From Euryodendron excelsum (lineage: Eukaryota > Streptophyta > Magnoliopsida > Ericales > Pentaphylacaceae), in the NCBI GenBank assembly GCA_033060915.1, contig CM065394.1:9029501-9093500 (forward strand): a stretch of DNA of 64,000 bases, in the 5' to 3' direction. This document shows, one piece after another, positions 11,434-19,541 of this stretch. The notes below the pieces were generated by a model. The model was given only the letters and a program-made list of their open reading frames with translations. It was not told the origin of the DNA and did not search any database. Every line of letters begins with the position of its first letter. The stretch's first letter is position 1. Both the position numbers and the translations under genes were made by a program.

Positions 11434-11456
11434 TGGCGCCACTACTAGTGGCGCCA
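11434..11456. promoter_or_regulatory. GGCGCCACTA-type palindrome upstream of LTR TATA (element C 3' LTR)
   Basis: Inverted repeat with arms TGGCGCCACTA and TAGTGGCGCCA. The other C LTR has two such elements (16697-16719 and 16735-16757) separated by a short spacer. The left LTR has one copy, apparently a fusion of the two by deletion of about 38 bp. The same motif occurs inside the element at 13399-13459. Confidence 0.6.
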
Positions 11457-11699
11457 GCCAATTAGGAAAGATTTAAGGTCGGCAAGCAACGTATCTTTGA
11501 CTAGATTTGGGCGCCTGTACTAGTGATTACCATGTAAATTTTAGCCTGGCTTCACTAGGAGTGACTCCGGAAAGTTCGGGAATAATTTGAAGGAGCCGGG
11601 GATGACCCGGGGGGCCGGAAAGGAGCAAGAATACTTAAAATAGTGTCTTAGAGGTATTTGACTTGAAAAGTGAGGACAAAATGTGTCAGAAAGGTTGAC

Positions 11700-12200
11700 C
11701 GGGCCTTTAGGGGCAAAACGGTCAATCGAACTGGGAAGCTGCCGGGGCGAACTCGGACTGTCCCGGAAGAAGACTTGGGATCTGGAAACATTATTCAGAA
11801 TGTTCACGGAGGTTGCTGGTTCGATTCCCAGAGCCAGCGCGGTCGGAAAAAGGAGACTTGCCCACCAGGGGCAAAACGGTCATTTTGTACCGGGTTTGCC
11901 GGAACTGACTCGGAATGGTCCGGAAAGGTGAAGGAAGGTTGAGAACACTATAAAAAGTATTCCCGGGACATTACCGGTTTGATACCCGGAACCGATGTGG
12001 TCAAAGAAGGAGACCGGCCCTCTAGGGGCAAAACGGTCATTTTGTACCGGGTTGGCCGGAACTGACTCGGAATGATCCGAAAAGGTAAGGGAAGGTTGAG
12101 AACACTATAAAAAGTATTCTCAGGAGGTTACCGGTTTGATACCCAGAGCCAGTGTGGTTCCCGGGGCATTCGGATGCTTAGGGGCAAAATGGTCATCTTA
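11700..12200 (-). repeat. U3 tandem units of about 157 bp (element C 3' LTR)
   Basis: The landmark GGGGCAAAACGGTCA recurs at about 11709, 11868, 12027 and 12182, giving a period of about 157 bp. Each unit also has a dyad (AACACTATAAAAAGTATTC in C; a cleaner ACACTGTTAACAGTGT in B) and a GGTTTGATACCC block. In one unit (11818-11828) this block is an exact GGTTCGATTCC, which equals a pol III B-box. The same unit is present in all Tat LTRs here. Confidence 0.75.
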
Positions 12201-12269
12201 ACCAGAAAGTCTCAGAAAAGGTCCTAAGGGTAGTCTGGTCATTTTTCACCGAAGTGAGCTAACAGACAC

Positions 12270-13000
12270 GGGTGTTAACCTAGGTTTTGAGTGTTTCTGC
12301 CACTCTAACGGTGTGAGTATTTTCACTACTCAGACGGGGTTGATGATTTGTGAATATTTCCGCTACTCGGACGGGGTTGAGTATTTCCGCTACTCGGACG
12401 GGGTTGATGATTTGGGAGTATTTCCGCTACTCGGACGGGGTTGAGTATTTCCGCTACTCGGACGGGGTTAATGATTTGGGAGTATTTTCGCTACTCGGAC
12501 GGGGTTGAGTATTTCCGCTACTCTAACGGGTTTGTGAGTATTTCCGCTATTCTAACGGTTCTATGAGTATTTCCGCTACTCTAACGGTTTTGTGAGTAGT
12601 TTTGCTACTCGGACCGTCTCGAGGAATAAACTGTGTCGAGAGTGGGACTGGAAGGGGTCTTACCGTCTCCGAAGAGACGTGCCTGGATTGGAGTCGTCTC
12701 GAGGAATAAACTGTCTCGAGAGTGGGATTGGAAAGGGATCTTACCGTCTCCAAAGAGACGTGCCTAGATTGGAACCGTCTCGAGGAATAAACTGTCTCGA
12801 GAGTGGGATTGGAAAAGGGTCTTACCGTCTCCGAAGAGACGTGCCTGGGTTTTTAGTGTTTCCGCCACTCTAACAGTTTTGTGAGTACTTCCGCTACTTT
12901 AACGGTTTTGTGAGTATTTCCGCTACTCTAATGGTTTTGTGAGTAGTTTTGCTACTCGGACCGTCTCGAGGAATAAACTGTCTCGAGAGAGGGATTGGAA
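12270..13000 (-). repeat. U3 arrays of element C: 30-bp units and 80-bp double-hairpin units
   Basis: Two interleaved arrays. The first is GAGTATTTCCGCTACTC followed by GGACGGGGTTGA or TAACGGTTTTGT, repeated about ten times between 12270 and 12590 and again at 12860-12960. The second is an 80-81 bp unit starting GAGGAATAAACTGT at 12621, 12701 and 12782, with a partial unit at 12969. Each 80-bp unit has a CTCGAG...CTCGAG inverted repeat and a CGTCTC-CGAA-GAGACG stem-loop. The right LTR (17590-18210) has the 80-bp units but visibly fewer 30-bp units. Confidence 0.8.
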
Positions 13001-13198
13001 TTGGAATAAGAAAGGACAATGCCCCTAAGGGCATTTTGGTCATTTTGCCTCTATTTGGGCCTGACAGGCCCGCGAAGTGATGGAAAGAAGGAATTTGGAC
13101 CTAGAGGATTGGTTTCGATTGGAATATGTCCACAATGACTTGATAACAAGTCTGGACGGAGTGTAGACTGCCGAGCGGTCAAAAATGGGGTGCTTACA

Positions 13199-13240
13199 GC
13201 TGCCCCTCTTTTTCTGTCTTTGCTTGTCAAAGACAGAAAA
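13199..13240 (-). promoter_or_regulatory. Polypurine tract with overlapping hairpin, element C
   Basis: On the - strand, AGAAAAAGAGGGGCAGC stands directly before the 3' LTR start TGTAAGCACC. This is the purine-rich primer site for plus-strand DNA synthesis. On the + strand, 13210-13222 and 13228-13240 form a perfect 13-bp stem with a 5-nt loop (TTTTCTGTCTTTG / CAAAGACAGAAAA), so one stem arm is part of the purine tract. Element E keeps the same arrangement at 34600-34641. Confidence 0.75.
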
Positions 13241-13379
13241 CGATAAGAGTAAGAGTCCTATGTTGACCGCGAGGCAGTCGAAGGGACGGACACTGGAAAT
13301 CCTTCGACAACGGGGGTCGAAAACGGATAACAGGCCAAAAAGGCCTTCAAAAACAAGTTTTGGCGGGAAAATGGGCAAA

Positions 13380-13662
13380 ACTGCCCAGAATTTATAACTG
13401 GCGCCACTAGTAGTGGCGCCTTTGGCAGAAATGAACTGGCGCCTCTGCTAGTGGCGCCAGGCTTAAAGTTAAAACCAGAAAATTTTTGGTTTGAACACCC
13501 ACGGGATTTGAAGAGTGTTTTGCAAATTTGTGAGGCATTGCGAGGAATCCGTCTTGGACATTGAAGGAGCACTCCTTAGGGACCACGGGTGATTGCCGGA
13601 GGGAGTTCACGTCGCCGGAAAAGTCGCCGGAAGTGAAGATTTCGCCGGAGAACTTCCAAAAG
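13380..13662 (+). promoter_or_regulatory. Putative promoter and 5' non-coding exon of the antisense PMD gene in element C
   Basis: The stretch has two GGCGCC palindromes (13399-13420 and 13437-13459), the same motif found beside the LTR TATA boxes, with an ATTTATAA box touching the first. It then becomes GC-richer (GCCGGAG repeats at 13593-13650) and ends in AAAAG/GTGAGT at 13662/13663, a near-consensus plant splice donor. The matching acceptor lies at 14539. I infer a 5' leader exon. The exact start of transcription cannot be seen. Confidence 0.45.
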
Positions 13663-14539
13663 GTGAGTTTTCAAATTTTGTTGATTTTGATGTGTAGAAC
13701 TTCGTTTAAATCATGTGAATAGTAGAAATTAATGCTTTGATATGTTTTGAACACTTTGGTGATGTTGTTTTTGCAATTTTATGGTTATTTATTGAATTTG
13801 AGTGATTATATGTAAATGTGTGAAGGGGGTTTTCTGCAGGAATAAGAAATTTGTTCCTATAAGCATGGGTATTAGGTTTTCTGGCTATGTTTTTGTGCGA
13901 TGTGCCTTAGAAAAATGTGTTTAACAACCGTATGAAGTTTCATGATTTTTTGAAAACTCGGTGAATTTTTGATTTTTTGAAAATTAGAAAAATATTTAGA
14001 AAATTAGAAAAATATTAGGAAATTCAAGAAATTGATGAAATTTTTAAAGTTTGAAATTTGGAAAAATGTAGGAATATTTTGAAAACATTTGAGGTGATTT
14101 TGAAAAATTTTGGAAGCCTTTTGAAAACCATTGATTTATTTGAAAAATAAAACATGAGTTTTGAAAATTTTTAAAATTGGAAAGTGTGCACGGGTGCCAT
14201 TGTCATGTGATTGTAGCGTTGGAAGGTGCATATTTCGTGTTTTGTGTTGATGTCATGGGCGTTGTAGGGGCCATTTTTAAACGGGATTCTGCCAAAATTT
14301 TTAGAAATTATGAAAAGAGTTGGTTAAAATTTTAGAAATAAAATCTTTTTGAAGGGAAAAGGCAGAGAACCCTTGAGATGTGATTTGGAGTTGAAAAATC
14401 AAGATGTGTGAAAATTTTGTTTTTGATTTGTTATTCAAAATCGTTTATTTGTTCTGTGTCATTTGTTTGTTTTATTTTATTGTTATTTAAACTGCATGGA
14501 TGGTATATTAACATCACTTACCTTGGCTTACCTTTTCAG
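13663..14539 (+). other. Candidate intron in the 5' leader of the antisense PMD gene
   Basis: Starts GTGAGTTTTC and ends in a T-rich tract with CTTACCTTTTCAG at 14538-14539. The two ends are good plant donor and acceptor sites about 877 bp apart. The interior is AT-rich with T-runs and no long frame, in contrast to the GC-richer coding region that starts two bases after the acceptor with ATGGCAGACGCAGG. Inference from sequence only, without transcript evidence. Confidence 0.5.
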
Positions 14540-14540
14540 G

Positions 14541-15833
14541 ATGGCAGACGCAGGTGATGACGGTTCTGAGAGGAGACGCCGCTCGGGGAAGGTGGCCCGG
14601 ACTGATTCTGCTGGCGGTTCTAGTCGATCTAGAGGTAGTCGACGATCCATCGGACGATCCTCATCCAGCCAGAGCGGGCAGGGGAGTAGACTACCTATCG
14701 ACCCTTTTCCTTCGGTTGAGCAGGCTTTTGCTGAGGAGGTTGACGTCGAGGAGGAGGTACCGGGCCTTGGGGACTAGGTGATCAGCTATGGGAGAGGTTC
14801 TTCCCGGCATAGGCAGACAGACGCCGACTTGGGAGATTTGCAGATACCAGATGTCCCACCTCTCGGGGATCTGGCCTATCACCCTATTGTATATTCCAGA
14901 CAGCATTTGCCACCTCTGCGAGTACATACAGCTTTTCGAGGGGCTGTTCATCAGGTTTTTGTGACCATGCAGCAAGCTGCCCCATCATACTGCGCCTTCT
15001 TAGCAGAGATCGGGTTTGGCTCCTTTATAGGATTACAGGCTAACCGCCTGAACTGGCATTTAGTACTGGCATTGGTTGAGCGGTGGTTTAGGGAGACTGG
15101 GACCTTCCATTTCGTCGGCTTCGAGTTAGGCCCCACTCCTTTAGATTGGGCGATTATTACAGGACTTTCCTTTGTCGGCCGGCGGATTACCCTGCACCTG
15201 GTCAGCAGGGACGAGGCTTGTTTGCTGTTGGACTTGCCTCAGCCCGAGCATCCTGCATTCCCAGTCTCTTGGATTAGTCAGGGTGAGCGTACTTTTGCTA
15301 CTGAGCCATCGCCTGCCAGGCGGGATATCATGAGACGGCGACTTGTGTTATACATCATCTTTAGCTGCTTCTGCAACAACAACAAGTCGCTCGTGCTGTG
15401 TCGTTTGGTGAGTATAGTAGCAGATTTGGGAGCTTTGTCTGAGTTCGACTGGGGGTCCTTTTCTTTTGGCTGCTTTCTTCGATCGATGCGGGTTCGAACT
15501 TCTTCTCGTTGGGGCAGCATGACTAGCTTTTGGCCCTTCCTTGTCTGGTGGAGTTACGAGTACTTGCCAATGCGTCGCCCTGCAGTCGTTGAGGATGATC
15601 TCTATCCTCGTGCTTTGAGGTGGGCTCGTGACCGGGTAGCCCAGCAATCGGAGATTACTGACTTTGTGATGCTCCGGGCTAACCTGGAGCTGATTGAGGC
15701 GAGAGATGTGACCTGGCGGCCATTCATTGGATCAGTCCATTGCGAGACAGTCCGGTACCTTGTCCTGTTATCCTTGTCGAGAGCTGCTTTTCTCAGTGAT
15801 GACACCTGGGAGTCCTATCTTGGAAAACAATAA
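14541..15833 (+). pseudogene. Antisense extra ORF of element C: plant mobile domain (PMD) protein, one internal stop, C-terminus lost
   Basis: The ATG at 14541 directly follows the candidate splice acceptor. The first 78 codons encode an acidic/basic Arg-Ser-rich tail (MADAGDDGSERRRRSGKVAR, then Ser/Arg repeats). A TAG at 14775-14777 interrupts the frame, which continues in the same phase for about 350 codons. The body matches the plant mobile domain (PF10536-type): LVERWFRETGTFHF, then LGPTPLDWAIITGL (pattern 'ALVERWRxETxTFHL...GEMTxTLxDVAxLxGL'), RLVLYIIFSCFCNNNKS, a WGSF region and ATG-independent WRPF. PMD proteins occur in host silencing factors (MAIN/MAIL family) and in mobile elements. 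The last codons (GKQ) come from LTR sequence after a deletion joint near 15820. Antisense to the retrotransposon. Confidence 0.82.
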
Positions 15834-18417
15834 GATTTGAAAATATAGACCAAAAAGGTGACTTTTAATGTAACACTTTCCTAAAGCAACTCTAGCCATG
15901 GAAAGGCTAGAATCACCCTAGGATTGTGATTTTGAAAACATGTTTTTGAAAAGGAGCTTTTGATGCAATTTTGAAAACAATTTTGAAAACGTTTTGAAAA
16001 ACAACTTTGAAAATGGTTTTTGGAAGATGCAAGACTATGATATGCACAATGCAATTTGGGGTCGTGAACATACAAGGCTAAGGCTTCACCACATAATCAA
16101 GGGCGCCGGACCCACGTGGTCTTTGGTTAGACTAGTAGAAAGCCCCCGACACGGTGACTCTCCAACAGTCTAATCCTACACATGGACCGGGAGTCCCTTT
16201 GTTTCAAGCATGCAAAGAAAGGGGGGAAAGAGATGGGGGATTAAAATAGAGAAAACCCAAGTGGGCTGGAGAGAGAAGAGAGAGGGGGGAAGTGCAGAAA
16301 ATTAAAGAGAAAGCCTACCGTATGTCTTCTTTATTTTGCGCGCCTTGCTTGTCTTCGGTCTTTAGTCTTTGTCTTGATCTTCACCTTCAGTCTTTAGTAG
16401 TTGTCTTCAAGCTTTGGATGGCAGCTCTTCAAGTCTTCAAAGGATGGTTGAAGGCTAGTGTATGAGTGTATGGGGGTGTGTATAAGTGTATAGGAGGCTA
16501 GGGTTTGTGTAGGGTGGCTAGGGTTTGGGAAAACCTAGGGAGGCTAGGGTTTTGGAGGTGCTCGAGCTCTGTATATCGAAATATAGGATTTTTAGGTTAA
16601 GTTTGCAGACCCCTTTCACATTGAATGAGGCTCTGTATTTATAGAAGGGGGATAAACCTGGCGCCTGTTGCAGTGGCGCTAGGCCGAATTCTACACTGGC
16701 GCCACTAGTAGTGGCGCCAGGCCATTTTTTGGCTTGGCGCCACTACTAGTGGCGTCAGCCAATTAGGAAAGATTTAAGGTCGGCAAGCAACGTATCTTTG
16801 ACTAGATTTGGGCGCCTGTACTAGTGACTACCATGTAAATTTTAGCCTGGCTTCACTAGAAGTGACTCCGGAAAGTTCGGGAATGATTTGAAGGAGCCCA
16901 GGATGACCCGGGGGGCTTGAAAGGAGCAGGAACACTTAAAATAGTGTCCTGGAGGTATTTGACTTGAAAAGTGAGGACAAAATGTGTCGGAAAGGTTGAC
17001 CGGGCCTTTAGGGGCAAAACGGTCAATCGGACTGGGAAGCTGCCGGGGCGAACTCGGACTGTCCCGGAAGAAGACTTGGGATCTGGAAACGTTATTCAGA
17101 ATGTTCTCGGAGGTTCCCGGTTTGATTCCTAGAGCCGGCGCGGTCGGAAAAGGAGACCGACCCACAAGGGGCAAAACGGTCATTTTGTACCGGGTTTGCC
17201 GGAACTGACTCGGAATGGTCCGGAAAGGTAAAGGAAGGTTGAGAACCCTATAAAAAGTATTCTCGGGACATTACCAGTTTGATACCCTGAACCGATGTGG
17301 TCGAAGAAGGAGACTGGCCCTCTAGGGGCAAAACGGTCATTTTGTACCGGGTTGGCCGGAACTGACTCAGAATGATCTGGAAAGGTAAGGGGAGGTTGAG
17401 AACACTATAAAAAGTATTCTCAGGAGGTTACCGGTTTGATACCCAGAGCCGGTGTGGTTCTTGGGGCATTCGGATGCTTAGGGGCAAAATGGTCATCTTG
17501 ACCGGAAAGTCTCGGAAAAGGTCCTAAGGGTAGTCTGGTCATTTTTCACTGAAGTGAGCTAACAGACACGGGTGTTGACCTAGGTTTTGAGTGTTTCCGC
17601 CACTCTAACGGTGTGAGTATTTCCGCTACTCAGACGGGGTTGATAATTTGTGAGTATTTCCGCTACTCGGAAGGGGTTGATGATTTGGGAGTATTTCCGC
17701 TACTCGGACGGGGTTAATGATTTGGGAGTATTTCTGCTACTCTAACGGGTGTGTGAGTATTTCCGCTACTCTAACGGTTCTATGAGTATTTCCGCTACTC
17801 TAACGGTTTTGTGAGTAGTTTTGCTACTCGGACCGTCTCGAGGAATAAACTGTCTCGAGAGTGGGACTGGAAGGGGTCTTACCGTTTCCGAAGAGACGTG
17901 CCTGGATTGGAGCTGTCTCGAGGAATAAACTGTCTCGAGAGTGGGATTGGAAAGGGATCTTACCGTCTCCAAAGAGACGTGCCTGGATTGGAACCGTCTC
18001 GAGGAATAAACTGTCTCGAGAGTGGGATTGGAAAGGGGTCTTACCGTCTCCGAAGAGACGTGCCTGAGTTTTGAGTGTTTCCGCCACTCTAACGGTTTTG
18101 TGAGTACTTCCGCTACTCTAACAGTTTTGTGAGTATTTTCGCTACTCTAGCGGTTTGGTGAGTAGTTTTGCTACTCGGACCGTCTCGAGGAATAAACTGT
18201 CTCGAAAGAGGGATTGGAATTGGAATAAGAAAGGACAATGCCCCTAAGGGCATTTTGGTCATTTTGCCTCTATTTGGGCTTGACAGGCCCGTGAAGCGAT
18301 GGAAATACCGAATTTGGACCTAGAGGATTGGTTTCGATTGGAATATGTCCACAATGACTTGAAAACAAGTCTGGACGGAGTGTAGACTGTCGAGCGGTCA
18401 AAAATGGGGTGCTTACA
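15821..18417 (-). repeat. 5' LTR of element C (right, truncated to 2.6 kb)
   Basis: From 15834 to 18417 it aligns with 10567-13198 of the left LTR with few differences. Homology begins within TTGGAAAA at about 15819-15827, a short sequence shared by both sides of the joint. The part corresponding to 8258-10555 is absent. The LTR ends at CA 18417, followed by the target duplication. It holds a TATA box (16636-16643) and two palindromes (16697-16757). Confidence 0.88.
16636..16643 (-). promoter_or_regulatory. LTR TATA box, element C 5' LTR
   Basis: TATAAATA on the - strand in the LTR that would drive the element. The two palindromes at 16697-16719 and 16735-16757 are upstream of it in transcription sense. 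Since primer site and gag are deleted, a transcript from here would run into the antisense strand of the PMD ORF. Confidence 0.65.
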
Positions 18418-18422
18418 CTTGC

Positions 18423-19541
18423 CTATTAGGGTTGAAATGTGGTCAGACTGCAATTGGCCCAGTAGTAGGTGCTTGAATAGCCATGGGTGGCTGGGGCTGG
18501 TCTTGCTGGTGATATTACGATGGCTAAACATGCAAGATGGTAGACACTTCTCCCTCCTTTATCCTTATTTCTCGTGTTGTGGGCACTTTCTTAGCTATAC
18601 TTGCAGAAAGTTCTTCAGTTTTGGCATAGGGATTAGCGATACTCCTAATTTTTAGGCCATTCTCTATCATCTTCCATTGCATGATCAACTTTGAGAAGCT
18701 CTTCCCTATGTCTGTGCAAATTTTTTTGTAATATAATCCCCAAAAGGTTTGCACGAATAGCTGCACATACTTTTTATCTTCCAGCAGGGGTTTGACTTGT
18801 GCTATAGATTCCCTCCATCTTAGGGCATACGTCTTGAAGCTCTTTTTTTCTCCTTTGGTCCTTAGCATGAGAGCCTAGCGATCAATGACCAGATTAATGT
18901 TCTGTTGGTATTGGGTTTTGAATACTAGCACCAGCTCATCCTAGGTAGTAATTTTCCTTAAATCTAGGCATGCAAACCATTGAAGAGCAAACCCTGTTAG
19001 GTTGTGCTGAAACAGCTGCATGAGGAGTTTTCTGTCATTCCCATGACCATTGAGTGCCCCGGTATAGAGATGCAGATTGCTTATGGGATTACCAGTGCCA
19101 TTGTATTTATGAAAGTCGGGCATCTTCAACTTAGTCGGTCGTGAGTGGTCTAGGAAGAAGTAGAATTTGTCTAAGAAGTTAGAGCAAAGGTATCATGCCT
19201 ATAGAGGTTATGCAATGACTCCTATAACCCTTGTATTTTCAAACGAAGGGGGTCTAGGGAAGTCTTCTTCTTGGTGGGCGATAGTAGTATGGTTTCTTCC
19301 TCTTCCTCTTTAACATTCACTACCCTGGCTTCTTTATTCTTTTTAGTGCTATTGAGTGAAGCACGACCCTAGGTGGGGCAGTTTCCATTTCTTTAGGCAG
19401 TGGTTTAGATAAGGAAGGAGCTATGGCAGGATCTTTAGAAGAGATTGTACCAGTTTGAACATTTTGTTGAGTTAAGCCCTCATTTCATTAATCTCTTCCG
19501 GAGATACTGCCAGGTGCGGGTTCATCAGAGTGAGTTGCCAT
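18423..19541 (-). pseudogene. Element B gag (N-terminal and central part, decayed)
   Basis: Gag forms the retrotransposon particle. A plausible start is the ATG at 19541 (MATHSDEPAPGS). The core is well seen: MKMPDFHKYNGTGNPISNLH at 19129 downward, then LLMQLFQHNLTGFALQWF, DELVLVFKTQYQQNINLV, KSFKTYALRWRESIAQVKPL and FSKLIMQWKMIENGLK. This is the Retrotrans_gag domain of Tat elements ('KMPDFxKYDGTGNP...LMQLFxxSLTGAALxWF'). Frames at 19129 and 18868 are in the same phase, interrupted by TAG codons that look like Trp and Gln mutations. The frame passes into element C at 18422 and resumes at 8252 with the zinc knuckle. Confidence 0.82.

Larger units (their letters stand above)
8258..13198 (-). 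repeat. 3' LTR of element C (full length, 4.9 kb)
   Basis: Bounded by TG at 8258 and CA at 13198, directly after the polypurine tract on the - strand. Contents in element sense (right to left): U3 start; 80-bp hairpin units and 30-bp units (12270-13000); units of about 157 bp with GGGGCAAAACGGTCAT (11700-12200); GGCGCC palindrome (11434-11456); TATA (11373-11380); AAACCCTAG cluster (11230-11290); candidate splice donor (about 11055); then about 1.7 kb of GGAAAGTTTT-like degenerate repeats; and the conserved end GCGACA. No protein is encoded. Confidence 0.88.
8258..18417 (-). mobile_element. Element C, Tat-type LTR retrotransposon carrying an antisense plant mobile domain gene
   Basis: Complete outer boundaries: TG at 8258, CA at 18417 and a perfect CTTGC duplication. 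On the - strand it reads: 5' LTR (18417 to about 15821, truncated), then directly the 3' end of an antisense ORF (15833-14541), its leader, the polypurine tract and the full 3' LTR (13198-8258). Primer site, gag and pol are gone. Because the 5' LTR has lost about 2.3 kb that the 3' LTR keeps, the deletion must have followed insertion. In a sampled stretch of about 290 bp the LTRs differ by about 7 substitutions, making C the youngest Tat element here. Confidence 0.9.

Noticed and set aside
11818..11828. GGTTCGATTCC taken as part of a tRNA gene or SINE
   Set aside because: No cloverleaf, A-box, anticodon arm or acceptor stem could be folded around it; kept only as a B-box-like motif in a U3 unit.
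11541..11942. Overlapping 82-90 codon frames on both strands
   Set aside because: They follow the 157-bp U3 units of C and recur at 16842-17208 in the other LTR; repeat translation, not genes.
13199..13240. First read as a primer-binding site after a 5' LTR in + orientation
   Set aside because: It does not start with TGG and fits no tRNA. On the other strand it is a clear polypurine tract before TGTAAGCACC, and B and E have tRNA-Arg primer sites at their opposite LTRs, so the elements run on the - strand.
12547..13610. Frames of 64-112 codons on both strands (for example 12592-12873, 13040-13378, 13258-13572)
   Set aside because: They arise from the 80-bp tandem units and the LTR end/polypurine region and span element boundaries.
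14691..15805. Minus-strand frames of 61-99 codons under the PMD gene
   Set aside because: Shadows of the + strand PMD frame, whose motifs match a known family.
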